Source of the DNA: Hydrogenothermaceae bacterium
GTDB taxonomy: Bacteria; Aquificota; Aquificia; Aquificales; Hydrogenothermaceae
Assembly (NCBI GenBank): GCA_026984355.1
Contig: JALSSG010000252.1
Span: forward strand, 1 to 7,049
Length of the DNA stretch: 7,049 nucleotides
Direction of reading: 5' to 3'
Shown: positions 1 through 4,906 of the stretch, one piece after another
How the letters are laid out: each line of letters begins with the position of its first letter
Numbering within the stretch: the first letter of the stretch is position 1
Notes under the pieces: model-generated
The model's database searches: none
What the model was told of the DNA's origin: nothing
The model's input: only the letters and a program-made list of their open reading frames with translations
Translations under genes and position numbers: made by a program

Positions 1-741
1 GAAACAAAAATTTTTAAAAATATAATAGGAAAAGGAGTATATGCAAATATAAATAATAAAGATATATATATAGGAAATGAAAAACTTTTAGAAGACTTAG
101 GCTTTAATATAGAAAAGAATAATGATGGTTTTACAGTTATATATGTAGTTATAGATAAGGAAATAGTTGGAAAGTTTTGCTTAGAAGATAAAATAAAAGA
201 TGAAGCAAAAAAAGTTATAAGTTTTCTTAAACAGGAAAAGATAAAACCTGTTCTTCTAACAGGTGATAACTTATCTGTAGCTAAGAAAGTTGCTAATGAG
301 CTTGGTGTTGAAGAGTTTTTAGCACAGGTTTCTCCTGAAGATAAATATAGATATATTGAAAAACTACAAAAGGAAGGAAAAAAAGTTTTATTTGTTGGAG
401 ATGGAATAAATGATGCTCCAGCAATGGGCAAGGCAAATGTAGGTATAGCTGTAGGTGGAGGGACAGAAATAGCTAAAGAAACAGGTGATATAATACTATT
501 AAAGGATACTCTTTTAGGTGTTGTAAAAGTATTTAAACTATCAAAAGAAAGTATAAAAGTTATAAAGCAAAATCTTTTCTGGGCATATGTTTACAATATT
601 ATCCTTATACCTGTTGCTTCAGGTGTACTGTATCCATTTTTTGGGATATTTTTAAAACCTGTTTTTGCAGGAATTGCAATGTCTATAAGCTCTATAACTG
701 TTGTTTTGAATGCGTTAAGGTTATATAGTAAGGAACTTTAA
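1..741 (+). CDS. copA: Cu(+)-transporting P1B-type ATPase, C-terminal part (partial)
   Basis: This reading frame is open from the first base, so the N-terminus lies outside the window and 246 C-terminal residues are seen. The protein is an inner-membrane heavy-metal P-type ATPase that exports metal using ATP. Visible motifs, numbered from the first codon, are the GKG element of the nucleotide-binding domain near residues 11-13, TGDN at 87-90 (259-270) and the hinge motif GDGINDAPA at about 133-141 (397-423). Two C-terminal membrane helices follow, at about 192-210 and 218-240. Metal choice is read from the YN pair in the first helix (198-199) and MSISS in the second (227-231). Together these match the Cu(+)/Ag(+) CopA signature of TM7/TM8, and Zn/Cd/Pb pumps differ there. 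The DKTGT phosphorylation site, the HP motif and any CXXC metal-binding domain are upstream and cannot be checked. The stop overlaps the convergent small frame by 4 bases, and I see no GC-rich terminator hairpin after it. The family call is secure; copper specificity is likely. Confidence 0.92.
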   Translation, partial: ETKIFKNIIGKGVYANINNKDIYIGNEKLLEDLGFNIEKNNDGFTVIYVVIDKEIVGKFCLEDKIKDEAKKVISFLKQEKIKPVLLTGDNLSVAKKVANELGVEEFLAQVSPEDKYRYIEKLQKEGKKVLFVGDGINDAPAMGKANVGIAVGGGTEIAKETGDIILLKDTLLGVVKVFKLSKESIKVIKQNLFWAYVYNIILIPVASGVLYPFFGIFLKPVFAGIAMSISSITVVLNALRLYSKEL

Positions 742-905
742 ACATATATATTAATTTTTCCTTTTGTTTCCTCTTGAACAGGTTTTTCTTCCTTTTCTTT
801 TTTTGTTTTAGGTTTTTGCTTTTTATTTTTTATAAAATCTTTGAAAGGTTTTTCATCGGTTATAGGTCTTATAGAAAGTACATTGGAAATTTGAGGCCAG
901 TCCAT
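738..905 (-). CDS. Small charged protein, 55 aa, unknown function
   Basis: This minus-strand frame begins with ATG at 905 and ends with TAA at 738-740. It encodes 55 residues, beginning MDWPQISNVLSIRPITDEKP and ending GKINIYV. An AGAGGA Shine-Dalgarno sequence (911-916) lies 5 bases before the ATG, the same type as in front of the regulator gene. The protein has a hydrophobic N-terminal stretch (about residues 4-16), a very Lys/Glu/Pro-rich middle (about 24-47, probably disordered or an adaptor linker) and a short strand-like hydrophobic C-terminus. It has no signal peptide, membrane helix or cysteine. It lies 54 bases downstream of the Crp/Fnr-family gene on the same strand and is probably the last gene of that operon. 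Its tail overlaps the end of the copper ATPase gene. I do not recognise the family. A chance frame cannot be excluded, but the Shine-Dalgarno sequence, the spacing and the ordered composition favour a real gene. Confidence 0.62.
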   Translation of the reverse strand: MDWPQISNVLSIRPITDEKPFKDFIKNKKQKPKTKKEKEEKPVQEETKGKINIYV

Positions 906-910
906 ATCAA

Positions 911-916
911 TCCTCT
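911..916 (-). promoter_or_regulatory. Ribosome binding site of the 55-aa small gene
   Basis: On the minus strand this reads AGAGGA, with 5 bases (TTGAT) before the ATG at 905. It is one of the main reasons for calling the small frame a gene. Confidence 0.6.
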
Positions 917-933
917 AAAGTTTATCTACAATT

Positions 934-951
934 AAATTATTGGAATAATTT
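934..951. repeat. Perfect AT-only inverted repeat upstream of the small gene
   Basis: The top strand reads AAATTATTGGAATAATTT: two 8-base arms (934-941 and 944-951) around a 2-base GG centre, a perfect dyad. It lies wholly between the regulator stop codon and the small gene's ribosome binding site. It could be a protein-binding dyad. As RNA the 2-base loop is too tight, so the closing pairs would have to open. AT-rich sequence produces such dyads by chance fairly often, so function is unproven. Confidence 0.45.
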
Positions 952-963
952 GATAATTTTCAA
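950..963. promoter_or_regulatory. FNR-box-like sequence at the end of the regulator gene
   Basis: The top strand reads TTGATAATTTTCAA, which matches the classical FNR dyad TTGAT-N4-ATCAA at 9 of 10 defined positions. It spans the stop codon of the Crp/Fnr-family gene (960-962) and is centred about 50 bases upstream of the small gene's ATG. By a rough estimate a 9/10 match is expected about once by chance in a window of this composition. The call therefore rests mainly on its position. Confidence 0.25.
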
Positions 964-1643
964 GCTATCAGCATTTCTAAATAATCTGGTTTTAGAATTT
1001 CTATTTTTCCTCTTTGAGTATTTACTATGCCTTCTTTTTTCCATTTGCTTATTATTCTTATAGCTGTTTCTACAGTAGTTCCTGCCATTTCTGCTATATC
1101 CTGTCTTGTGATAGGAGCGTTTATCACATATTTGCCGTTTTCTTTTTGACCTATTTTCCTTGCAAGCTCTAAAAGTAATGTGGCTATCCTACCTTCAACT
1201 TTTTCTGCAGCAAGACTCTTTAGTCTATCATAAGCTTCAAGGAGCATTTTGCTTGCATCACACGTTATTTTTACAGCTATAGCTGGGTATTTTATTAATA
1301 GTCTCAAAAAGTCTGAATTTGATATATGTAAAACATCAGTATCTACAAGAGCCTGAGCTGTATATGTACTTTCTGGTTTAGACTCTCCAACAGTAAGCCA
1401 TCCAAAAAACTCTTTTGGTGTTACTAACCTAAGTATTACAGTTTTTCCATCAGCAGTTTCTTTCGTTAGCTTTACTATTCCATCAACAACTATATACATA
1501 CCAGGTTCTTCATCTCCTTCAAAAAATATATATTCATTTTTTTTATAGTGTTCCTCGTGAAAGAATTTTGATATTTCTTGTATCTCTTCAGACTTTAAAC
1601 TGGAAAATATATCAAGCTCCTGTAAAAATTTTTCTTTATCCAT
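960..1643 (-). CDS. Crp/Fnr-family transcriptional regulator
   Basis: This is a 227-residue protein of normal family length. The N-terminal cyclic-nucleotide-binding-type beta-roll spans about residues 10-120, with typical EYIFFEGDEEPGMYIVVDG at about 37-55. A dimerisation helix follows at about 125-160, then a winged helix-turn-helix at about 170-225. The HTH reads ITRQDIAEMAGTTVETAIR (178-196). In the recognition helix E192 and R196 are kept, but the Ser of the FNR-type E..SR motif is Ile here. In the phosphate-binding cassette region, where CRP has an Arg-Ser pair that holds cAMP, this protein reads ESTYTAQAL, so cAMP binding is unlikely. The only cysteine is C128, so it cannot carry an FNR-type [4Fe-4S] cluster. 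The effector is unknown. The ATG at 1643 has an AGAGGAG ribosome binding site at 1647-1653. The gene follows mlaD by 20 bases and is probably co-transcribed with it. Family certain; regulon unknown. Confidence 0.93.
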   Translation of the reverse strand: MDKEKFLQELDIFSSLKSEEIQEISKFFHEEHYKKNEYIFFEGDEEPGMYIVVDGIVKLTKETADGKTVILRLVTPKEFFGWLTVGESKPESTYTAQALVDTDVLHISNSDFLRLLIKYPAIAVKITCDASKMLLEAYDRLKSLAAEKVEGRIATLLLELARKIGQKENGKYVINAPITRQDIAEMAGTTVETAIRIISKWKKEGIVNTQRGKIEILKPDYLEMLIA

Positions 1644-1663
1644 TTTCTCCTCTAAAATTTAGT

Positions 1664-3208
1664 TTATGGAACACTGCTAACAGCACCTACCAAATATTTT
1701 AAATAATCTTCTCTGAACATGAAACCAGCACCAAAAAACATACCTCTATATTTATCATTTAACAAATCTGAACCTCCAATTCTAAAGAAGAAAGGTCTGT
1801 TTTTAGCCTTGTAAAAAAATCCTATATCAAGTTGTGGTTTTTCAGGTTCTCCTACTTCCACTTCTCTACCTATTCTATATATGTCTGTAGTAAGTCTTAT
1901 ATTATTTCTATAATAAAAATCTAACCCTATACCAGCAGAAGACTCTTTTAATCCTCCTCTAAACCATATTTCTTTAGAACCACTTTTAATAAGTCTTTTC
2001 GCATACTGTAAATCCACAAGAAGACCAAAGTTTCTTTCAATTTCCGTGGTAGTTCCTGAATCAGTATATATTTCTCTTTTTGTACTTATTGCACCGTTAG
2101 AATTTGCTACTAAAGCACCATAATAGTATGTATCGTTTGATGGATAAAAAATACCACCAACACCTCCTTTTGTATCTTCATTTCCTGTATGTTTTTCAGA
2201 GAACAGGACTATATCAAATTCTGATTTGTTAAGAATTTCAAATGGTTTTGATATAGATTCAATTCCTTTTGTAGTTTTTACATAAAGTTCGTCTTCATTT
2301 ACAAGTTTTCCTAATGTTCCTTTTCCTTGATTTATTTTTGCAAGTATTTCTTTTAGGTCTTTAGTAGATTTTTTTATGTTAGTTATTGTTTCTTTTAAAT
2401 CTGCTTTTTTATCTGATAGGACATCGTCTATGTCTTTTGTCGTTTTTTCAATTTTAGCTAAAACTTCCGGTGTTTTTTCTTTTAAAACTTTTGAAGTTTC
2501 TTTTAGGTTAGCTATCAGTTCTCTTATATCATCCTTATTTTCTGAAGAAATATCTTCAAGATTTTTAGCTACTTTATCAATTCTTTCTATTATTTGAGGT
2601 AAATTTTCTTTAAGGGACTGAGTAATTTCTTTGATATTTCTTAGGCTTTGTTTTATTTCTTTTCTATTTTCTACTACAAGAGTATCTATATCTAAAATGA
2701 GTTTGTTTATATTTTCAAATATGTTCTTTAGTCTATCTTCTCCTATTGCTTTGTTTATTTCATCTAAGGTTTTAGTTAGTTTTGAAGCTACTTTTTGGGC
2801 TGAATCAAACACTACATCTGTATCGTATATTTTACCTGATAGTAGTGTATCTCCATTTTTTGCTTTACCTGCATCTGGTGTACCAGCATCTATATAAAGG
2901 TATTTATCCCCCATAAGTCCGTATGTCTTTATATATGCTCTTGCATTTTTGTAAATAGGAATTCCTTTTTTAACGGAAAATTTTACTTTTATTTTTGTGT
3001 CTTTAAATTCTATATTTTCTACTCTACCTACTTTTACACCTTTTACCTGTACATCTGCTCCAACAGATAAACCTGCTATGTTATCAAAGTAAGTTTTATA
3101 AAAAACTTTTTCCTGCCTAAAGTCAGTATTCCCAAATGTGATTATTAAGAATGCAGAAATCCCTGCAATAAAAAGTACAAAAAGACCTACTTTAAAAGTA
3201 GTTTGCAT
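1664..3208 (-). CDS. mlaD: MlaD-family MCE protein with long coiled coil and beta-rich C-terminal domain
   Basis: This 514-residue protein belongs to the MCE family, whose members carry lipids between inner and outer membranes with the MlaE/MlaF transporter. One N-terminal membrane anchor (about residues 7-25) has no signal-peptidase-like end. The MCE domain follows (about 36-113), with the hallmark IAGLSVGADVQVKGVKVGRV at 44-63. A long charged helical region (about 130-293) contains a 43-residue repeat. Then comes GKGTLGKLVNEDELY (295-309), common in long MlaD-like proteins. Residues about 329-514 alternate polar and hydrophobic/aromatic residues like an outer-membrane beta-barrel or beta-sandwich. 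E. coli MlaD is about 180 residues, so this is the extended type. The ATG immediately follows the stop of the dehydroquinate synthase gene (TAAATG), with GGAG (3215-3218) 6 bases upstream inside that gene, suggesting translational coupling. No mlaE or mlaF is in the window. MCE assignment certain; barrel is inference. Confidence 0.93.
   Translation of the reverse strand: MQTTFKVGLFVLFIAGISAFLIITFGNTDFRQEKVFYKTYFDNIAGLSVGADVQVKGVKVGRVENIEFKDTKIKVKFSVKKGIPIYKNARAYIKTYGLMGDKYLYIDAGTPDAGKAKNGDTLLSGKIYDTDVVFDSAQKVASKLTKTLDEINKAIGEDRLKNIFENINKLILDIDTLVVENRKEIKQSLRNIKEITQSLKENLPQIIERIDKVAKNLEDISSENKDDIRELIANLKETSKVLKEKTPEVLAKIEKTTKDIDDVLSDKKADLKETITNIKKSTKDLKEILAKINQGKGTLGKLVNEDELYVKTTKGIESISKPFEILNKSEFDIVLFSEKHTGNEDTKGGVGGIFYPSNDTYYYGALVANSNGAISTKREIYTDSGTTTEIERNFGLLVDLQYAKRLIKSGSKEIWFRGGLKESSAGIGLDFYYRNNIRLTTDIYRIGREVEVGEPEKPQLDIGFFYKAKNRPFFFRIGGSDLLNDKYRGMFFGAGFMFREDYLKYLVGAVSSVP
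2333..2668 (-). repeat. 43-residue tandem repeat in the MlaD coiled coil (about 2.6 copies)
   Basis: Protein-level repeat within the mlaD-like gene. Unit 1 is residues 181-223, unit 2 is 224-266 and a partial unit 3 is 267-292. Each begins with a charged NRKEI / NKDDI / KKADL pentad and continues with a NIKE/NLKE/NIKK motif about 10 residues on. Units 1 and 2 each have a proline at unit position 24 (LP, TP) and end in a DI/DV-S-acidic stretch. The copies are similar but diverged, so this is an old structural repeat. Confidence 0.65.
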
Positions 3209-4204
3209 TTATTTCTCCGTTATTGTTTCCTCTACTTTCATACCAAAATGTCTTCCTGCTTCTTCTACATATCCTAAAATTTCATCTCCAATTTCTAAAT
3301 CAACTACAGAAATAAGAGAACCATCACCTTTTACAAGTCTAATAGTTTCTGCATTTTGTAAAACTGCACTTAATTTTTTGCCATTATATTCTGCTTCTAC
3401 AAGAAGCATAGGTCTTCTTTCTATCTTTGACCTGCCTACAAACACAGCTCTTCCATTTCCATTTATGTCATAAACCATTACTTCCTTTCCTGCTTCAAGC
3501 TCACATAAATAAACAGTCTTTCCTCCAGGTACTCTCGTATACATATGTACAGCTCCAGCATTTACTCTAAATGGTCTTGAGGCAACATATGGAGATTCTT
3601 CTGTTTCTGCATGAACAAATATCATTCCTGCTGACGAGTTTCCTACAAGCATTCCTTCGCCTCTTTTTAAAAGAGAAGTTGTATCTACAGCAACCCTATC
3701 TCCCATTCCTAAAAGTTTTATAGCTGTTACTTTTGCTTTTACAAGTTCTACTTTTTCTGTTTCTTCTTTTATAAGTTTTGAAACTCTTTTAATTTCATTA
3801 ATATCTTTCGTTTCAAGCACTACACCTTTTACACCTTTTTCAAGAATTCCTACTGCTGTTTTTGCTTCTTCTGCATTTTTTACAACAGAATAAATGTTCT
3901 GCGACTGGGCTATGAGGTTTTCTAATGGAATTATAGTCCAGTCTGTAGTTTTAACTATAACTTTTTTTCCTGCTTTTGCCAAAGATGCTGCTTTTTCTTC
4001 ATCTTCTTTATTTTCTATCTTTACTATAACAAAATTGTCAGATAAATTTCCTTCTTTGTCTATTGTTATAAATTTTACTCTCCCTAATTTTTTTGCTTCG
4101 TCTAATTTTTCTTCAGGAATTAAAATGTAATCCACTCCAGATTCAATAGCAGTCGTTATTACTTTTTTGTCATAATCAATTGCTGAAACAATAAACTCCT
4201 TCAT
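3209..4204 (-). CDS. aroB': 3-dehydroquinate synthase II (archaeal-type, NAD-dependent)
   Basis: This 331-residue cytosolic enzyme belongs to the DHQ synthase II family (Pfam PF01959), unrelated to classical AroB. In Methanocaldococcus the family converts 2-amino-3,7-dideoxy-D-threo-hept-6-ulosonate to 3-dehydroquinate by NAD-dependent oxidative deamination and cyclisation. That feeds the shikimate pathway without erythrose 4-phosphate. Visible hallmarks are DWTIIPLENLIA (88-99), GDRVAVDTT (168-176), GEGMLVGNSSAG (182-193), SPYVASRPFRVNAGAVH (204-220) and GRSKIERRPMLL (257-268). The chosen start is the ATG at 4204, because GAGG (4211-4214) lies 6 bases before it. A GTG at 4216 would add only 4 residues and would overlap that ribosome binding site. 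The partner ADH synthase (aldolase-type) is not in the window. The stop abuts the mlaD start, and an internal GGAG probably serves mlaD. The family call is very secure; the physiological substrate is inferred from the family. Confidence 0.94.
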   Translation of the reverse strand: MKEFIVSAIDYDKKVITTAIESGVDYILIPEEKLDEAKKLGRVKFITIDKEGNLSDNFVIVKIENKEDEEKAASLAKAGKKVIVKTTDWTIIPLENLIAQSQNIYSVVKNAEEAKTAVGILEKGVKGVVLETKDINEIKRVSKLIKEETEKVELVKAKVTAIKLLGMGDRVAVDTTSLLKRGEGMLVGNSSAGMIFVHAETEESPYVASRPFRVNAGAVHMYTRVPGGKTVYLCELEAGKEVMVYDINGNGRAVFVGRSKIERRPMLLVEAEYNGKKLSAVLQNAETIRLVKGDGSLISVVDLEIGDEILGYVEEAGRHFGMKVEETITEK

Positions 4205-4210
4205 CCTTAA

Positions 4211-4214
4211 CCTC
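4211..4214 (-). promoter_or_regulatory. Ribosome binding site deciding the start of DHQ synthase II
   Basis: GAGG on the minus strand lies 6 bases before the ATG at 4204. The alternative GTG start (4214-4216) sits on this site, which argues for the shorter 331-residue protein. Confidence 0.6.
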
Positions 4215-4248
4215 ACTTGTTTGGTTTTATGATTTTGTATTTATTAAA

Positions 4249-4275
4249 ATAATACCATAAGGTTAAAATTGTTGA
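4249..4275 (-). promoter_or_regulatory. Possible sigma70-type promoter for the aroB'-mlaD-regulator operon
   Basis: On the minus strand, TATTAT (4249-4254) is preceded by TGG, making an extended TGnTATTAT -10 element. TCAACA (4270-4275) lies 15 bases further up as a weak -35. The predicted start would give a 5' leader of roughly 35-40 bases before the ATG at 4204. The 76-base gap after the upstream gene makes a promoter here reasonable. The -35 is poor and the sequence is AT-rich, so read-through from the upstream gene is an alternative or additional source. Confidence 0.3.
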
Positions 4276-4280
4276 GTATT

Positions 4281-4823
4281 TTATGAAGAGGTTTCAGTTT
4301 TAGATGATATGTATTCTAAGTATTTTAAAGTATCGTTGATTTGAAATCTCTTGTTTACTACATAAAGTAAATATTCTCTTAAAATCCTTTGTTCTGAAGG
4401 AAATATAACAAAGTTTAATCTTCTATCTTTTGATACAGAAATATTTAGAAATAGCTTTCCCTGATATACCCTAAGGGATATAATTTTATCTCCTGTTTCT
4501 GTTTTATGGTATAGTTCAAGGAAATCTTTACCACATATTCTTCTTGCTTCTTCTTTAAATGCTTTTTCTCCTTTTTCATAGAATAGTCTTATTAATCCTT
4601 CTATATTTAATACTTCACTTTCAGAAAGTTTTACTGTTTCACTGTCTTCCACTTCCTTTCCCCTCCATCCAAAAGTATTAGCTCCTGCATTTGATTTTCC
4701 AGTTGCATTTGCTATCTCAAAAAAGATACCGTTTTTACTTGCAGATATTCTAAGAGCTGATTTTTGATTATAAAACTCCCTTGATGTTGGTATAAGTTGA
4801 GCCTGTAAAATTTCTTTAAGCAT
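4281..4823 (-). CDS. Hypothetical protein with two PC4/Whirly-like halves, 180 aa
   Basis: No family name is recognised. The chosen start is the ATG at 4823, because AAGGAG (4830-4835) lies 6 bases upstream and a promoter lies behind it. A longer frame back to 4883 would run through that promoter. The 180-residue protein is soluble, with one cysteine (C97). After an N-terminal helix (about 1-10), residues about 23-81 form a first half: two strand-like segments (ALRISASKNGIFFEIA), an NTFGW turn (49-53), then VKLSESE leading into a helix. Residues about 101-157 repeat this layout: KIISLRVYQGKLFLNISVS (113-131), a strand ending VIFPSEQ, then a long helix. The strand-strand-strand-helix order and the GKLFLNI motif resemble PC4/Whirly-type single-strand nucleic-acid-binding proteins. 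That function is inferred only from sequence pattern. It stands first before the aroB' operon and divergent from the permease gene. Confidence 0.8.
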   Translation of the reverse strand: MLKEILQAQLIPTSREFYNQKSALRISASKNGIFFEIANATGKSNAGANTFGWRGKEVEDSETVKLSESEVLNIEGLIRLFYEKGEKAFKEEARRICGKDFLELYHKTETGDKIISLRVYQGKLFLNISVSKDRRLNFVIFPSEQRILREYLLYVVNKRFQINDTLKYLEYISSKTETSS

Positions 4824-4829
4824 ATGAAG

Positions 4830-4835
4830 CTCCTT
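4830..4835 (-). promoter_or_regulatory. Strong ribosome binding site of the 180-aa protein
   Basis: AAGGAG on the minus strand, with 6 bases (CTTCAT) before the ATG at 4823. It fixes the start 20 codons downstream of the first possible ATG at 4883. Confidence 0.75.
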
Positions 4836-4855
4836 TTTTTTGAATTTTCGCCTTA

Positions 4856-4883
4856 AATATAGGTAGTTTACAGGTAGATACAA
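4856..4883 (-). promoter_or_regulatory. Promoter of the 180-aa protein gene
   Basis: On the minus strand, the -35-like TTGTAT (4878-4883) and the -10 TATATT (4856-4861) are separated by 16 bases. The expected RNA start near 4849 gives a leader of about 26 bases containing the AAGGAG site. This fits sigma70-type consensus moderately well and agrees with the ATG at 4823. Confidence 0.5.
4861..4881. repeat. Direct repeat AGGTAG in the divergent promoter region
   Basis: AGGTAGTTTAC (4861-4871) is followed at once by AGGTAGATAC (4872-4881). The repeat period is 11 bases, about one helical turn. It falls in the -10 to -35 spacer of the leftward promoter and just upstream of the rightward -10. This is where an operator controlling both directions would sit. 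No known regulator motif is recognised. Confidence 0.4.
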
Positions 4884-4894
4884 GGTTTTTTCGT

Positions 4895-4900
4895 TATAAT
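4895..4900 (+). promoter_or_regulatory. -10 element of the AEC permease gene; probable leaderless start
   Basis: A perfect TATAAT ends 6 bases before the ATG at 4907, so transcription should start at or next to the A of the start codon. No Shine-Dalgarno sequence stands before this ATG, as expected for a leaderless mRNA. The -35 is unclear: TTTACA at 4867-4872 is a good hexamer but lies 22 bases away, longer than usual. Confidence 0.5.
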
Positions 4901-4906
4901 AGTTCT

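Noticed and set aside
755..835. T-rich tract after the copper ATPase as a terminator
   Set aside because: No GC hairpin precedes it, and the Ts are simply the complement of the Lys/Glu codons of the small minus-strand gene.
2376..2897. Plus-strand open frames of 73 and 88 residues inside the MlaD-like gene
   Set aside because: They are antisense shadows of the Lys/Glu-rich coiled coil, with Ser/Phe-rich nonsense composition and no ribosome binding site.
3138..4130. Plus-strand open frames opposite the dehydroquinate synthase gene (3138-3473 and 3894-4130)
   Set aside because: They lie antisense to a well-conserved enzyme gene and resemble no protein family.
4208..4266. Inverted pair TTAACCT (4208-4214) and AGGTTAA (4260-4266) that could hide the aroB' ribosome binding site in a read-through transcript
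   Set aside because: Only 7 bases with a 45-base loop. The distal arm would lie outside a transcript from the proposed promoter, and chance explains it well enough.
4824..4883. Longer N-terminus (20 extra residues) for the 180-aa protein
   Set aside because: The extension would include the -35 and -10 elements and the AAGGAG site, and no ribosome binding site precedes the ATG at 4883.
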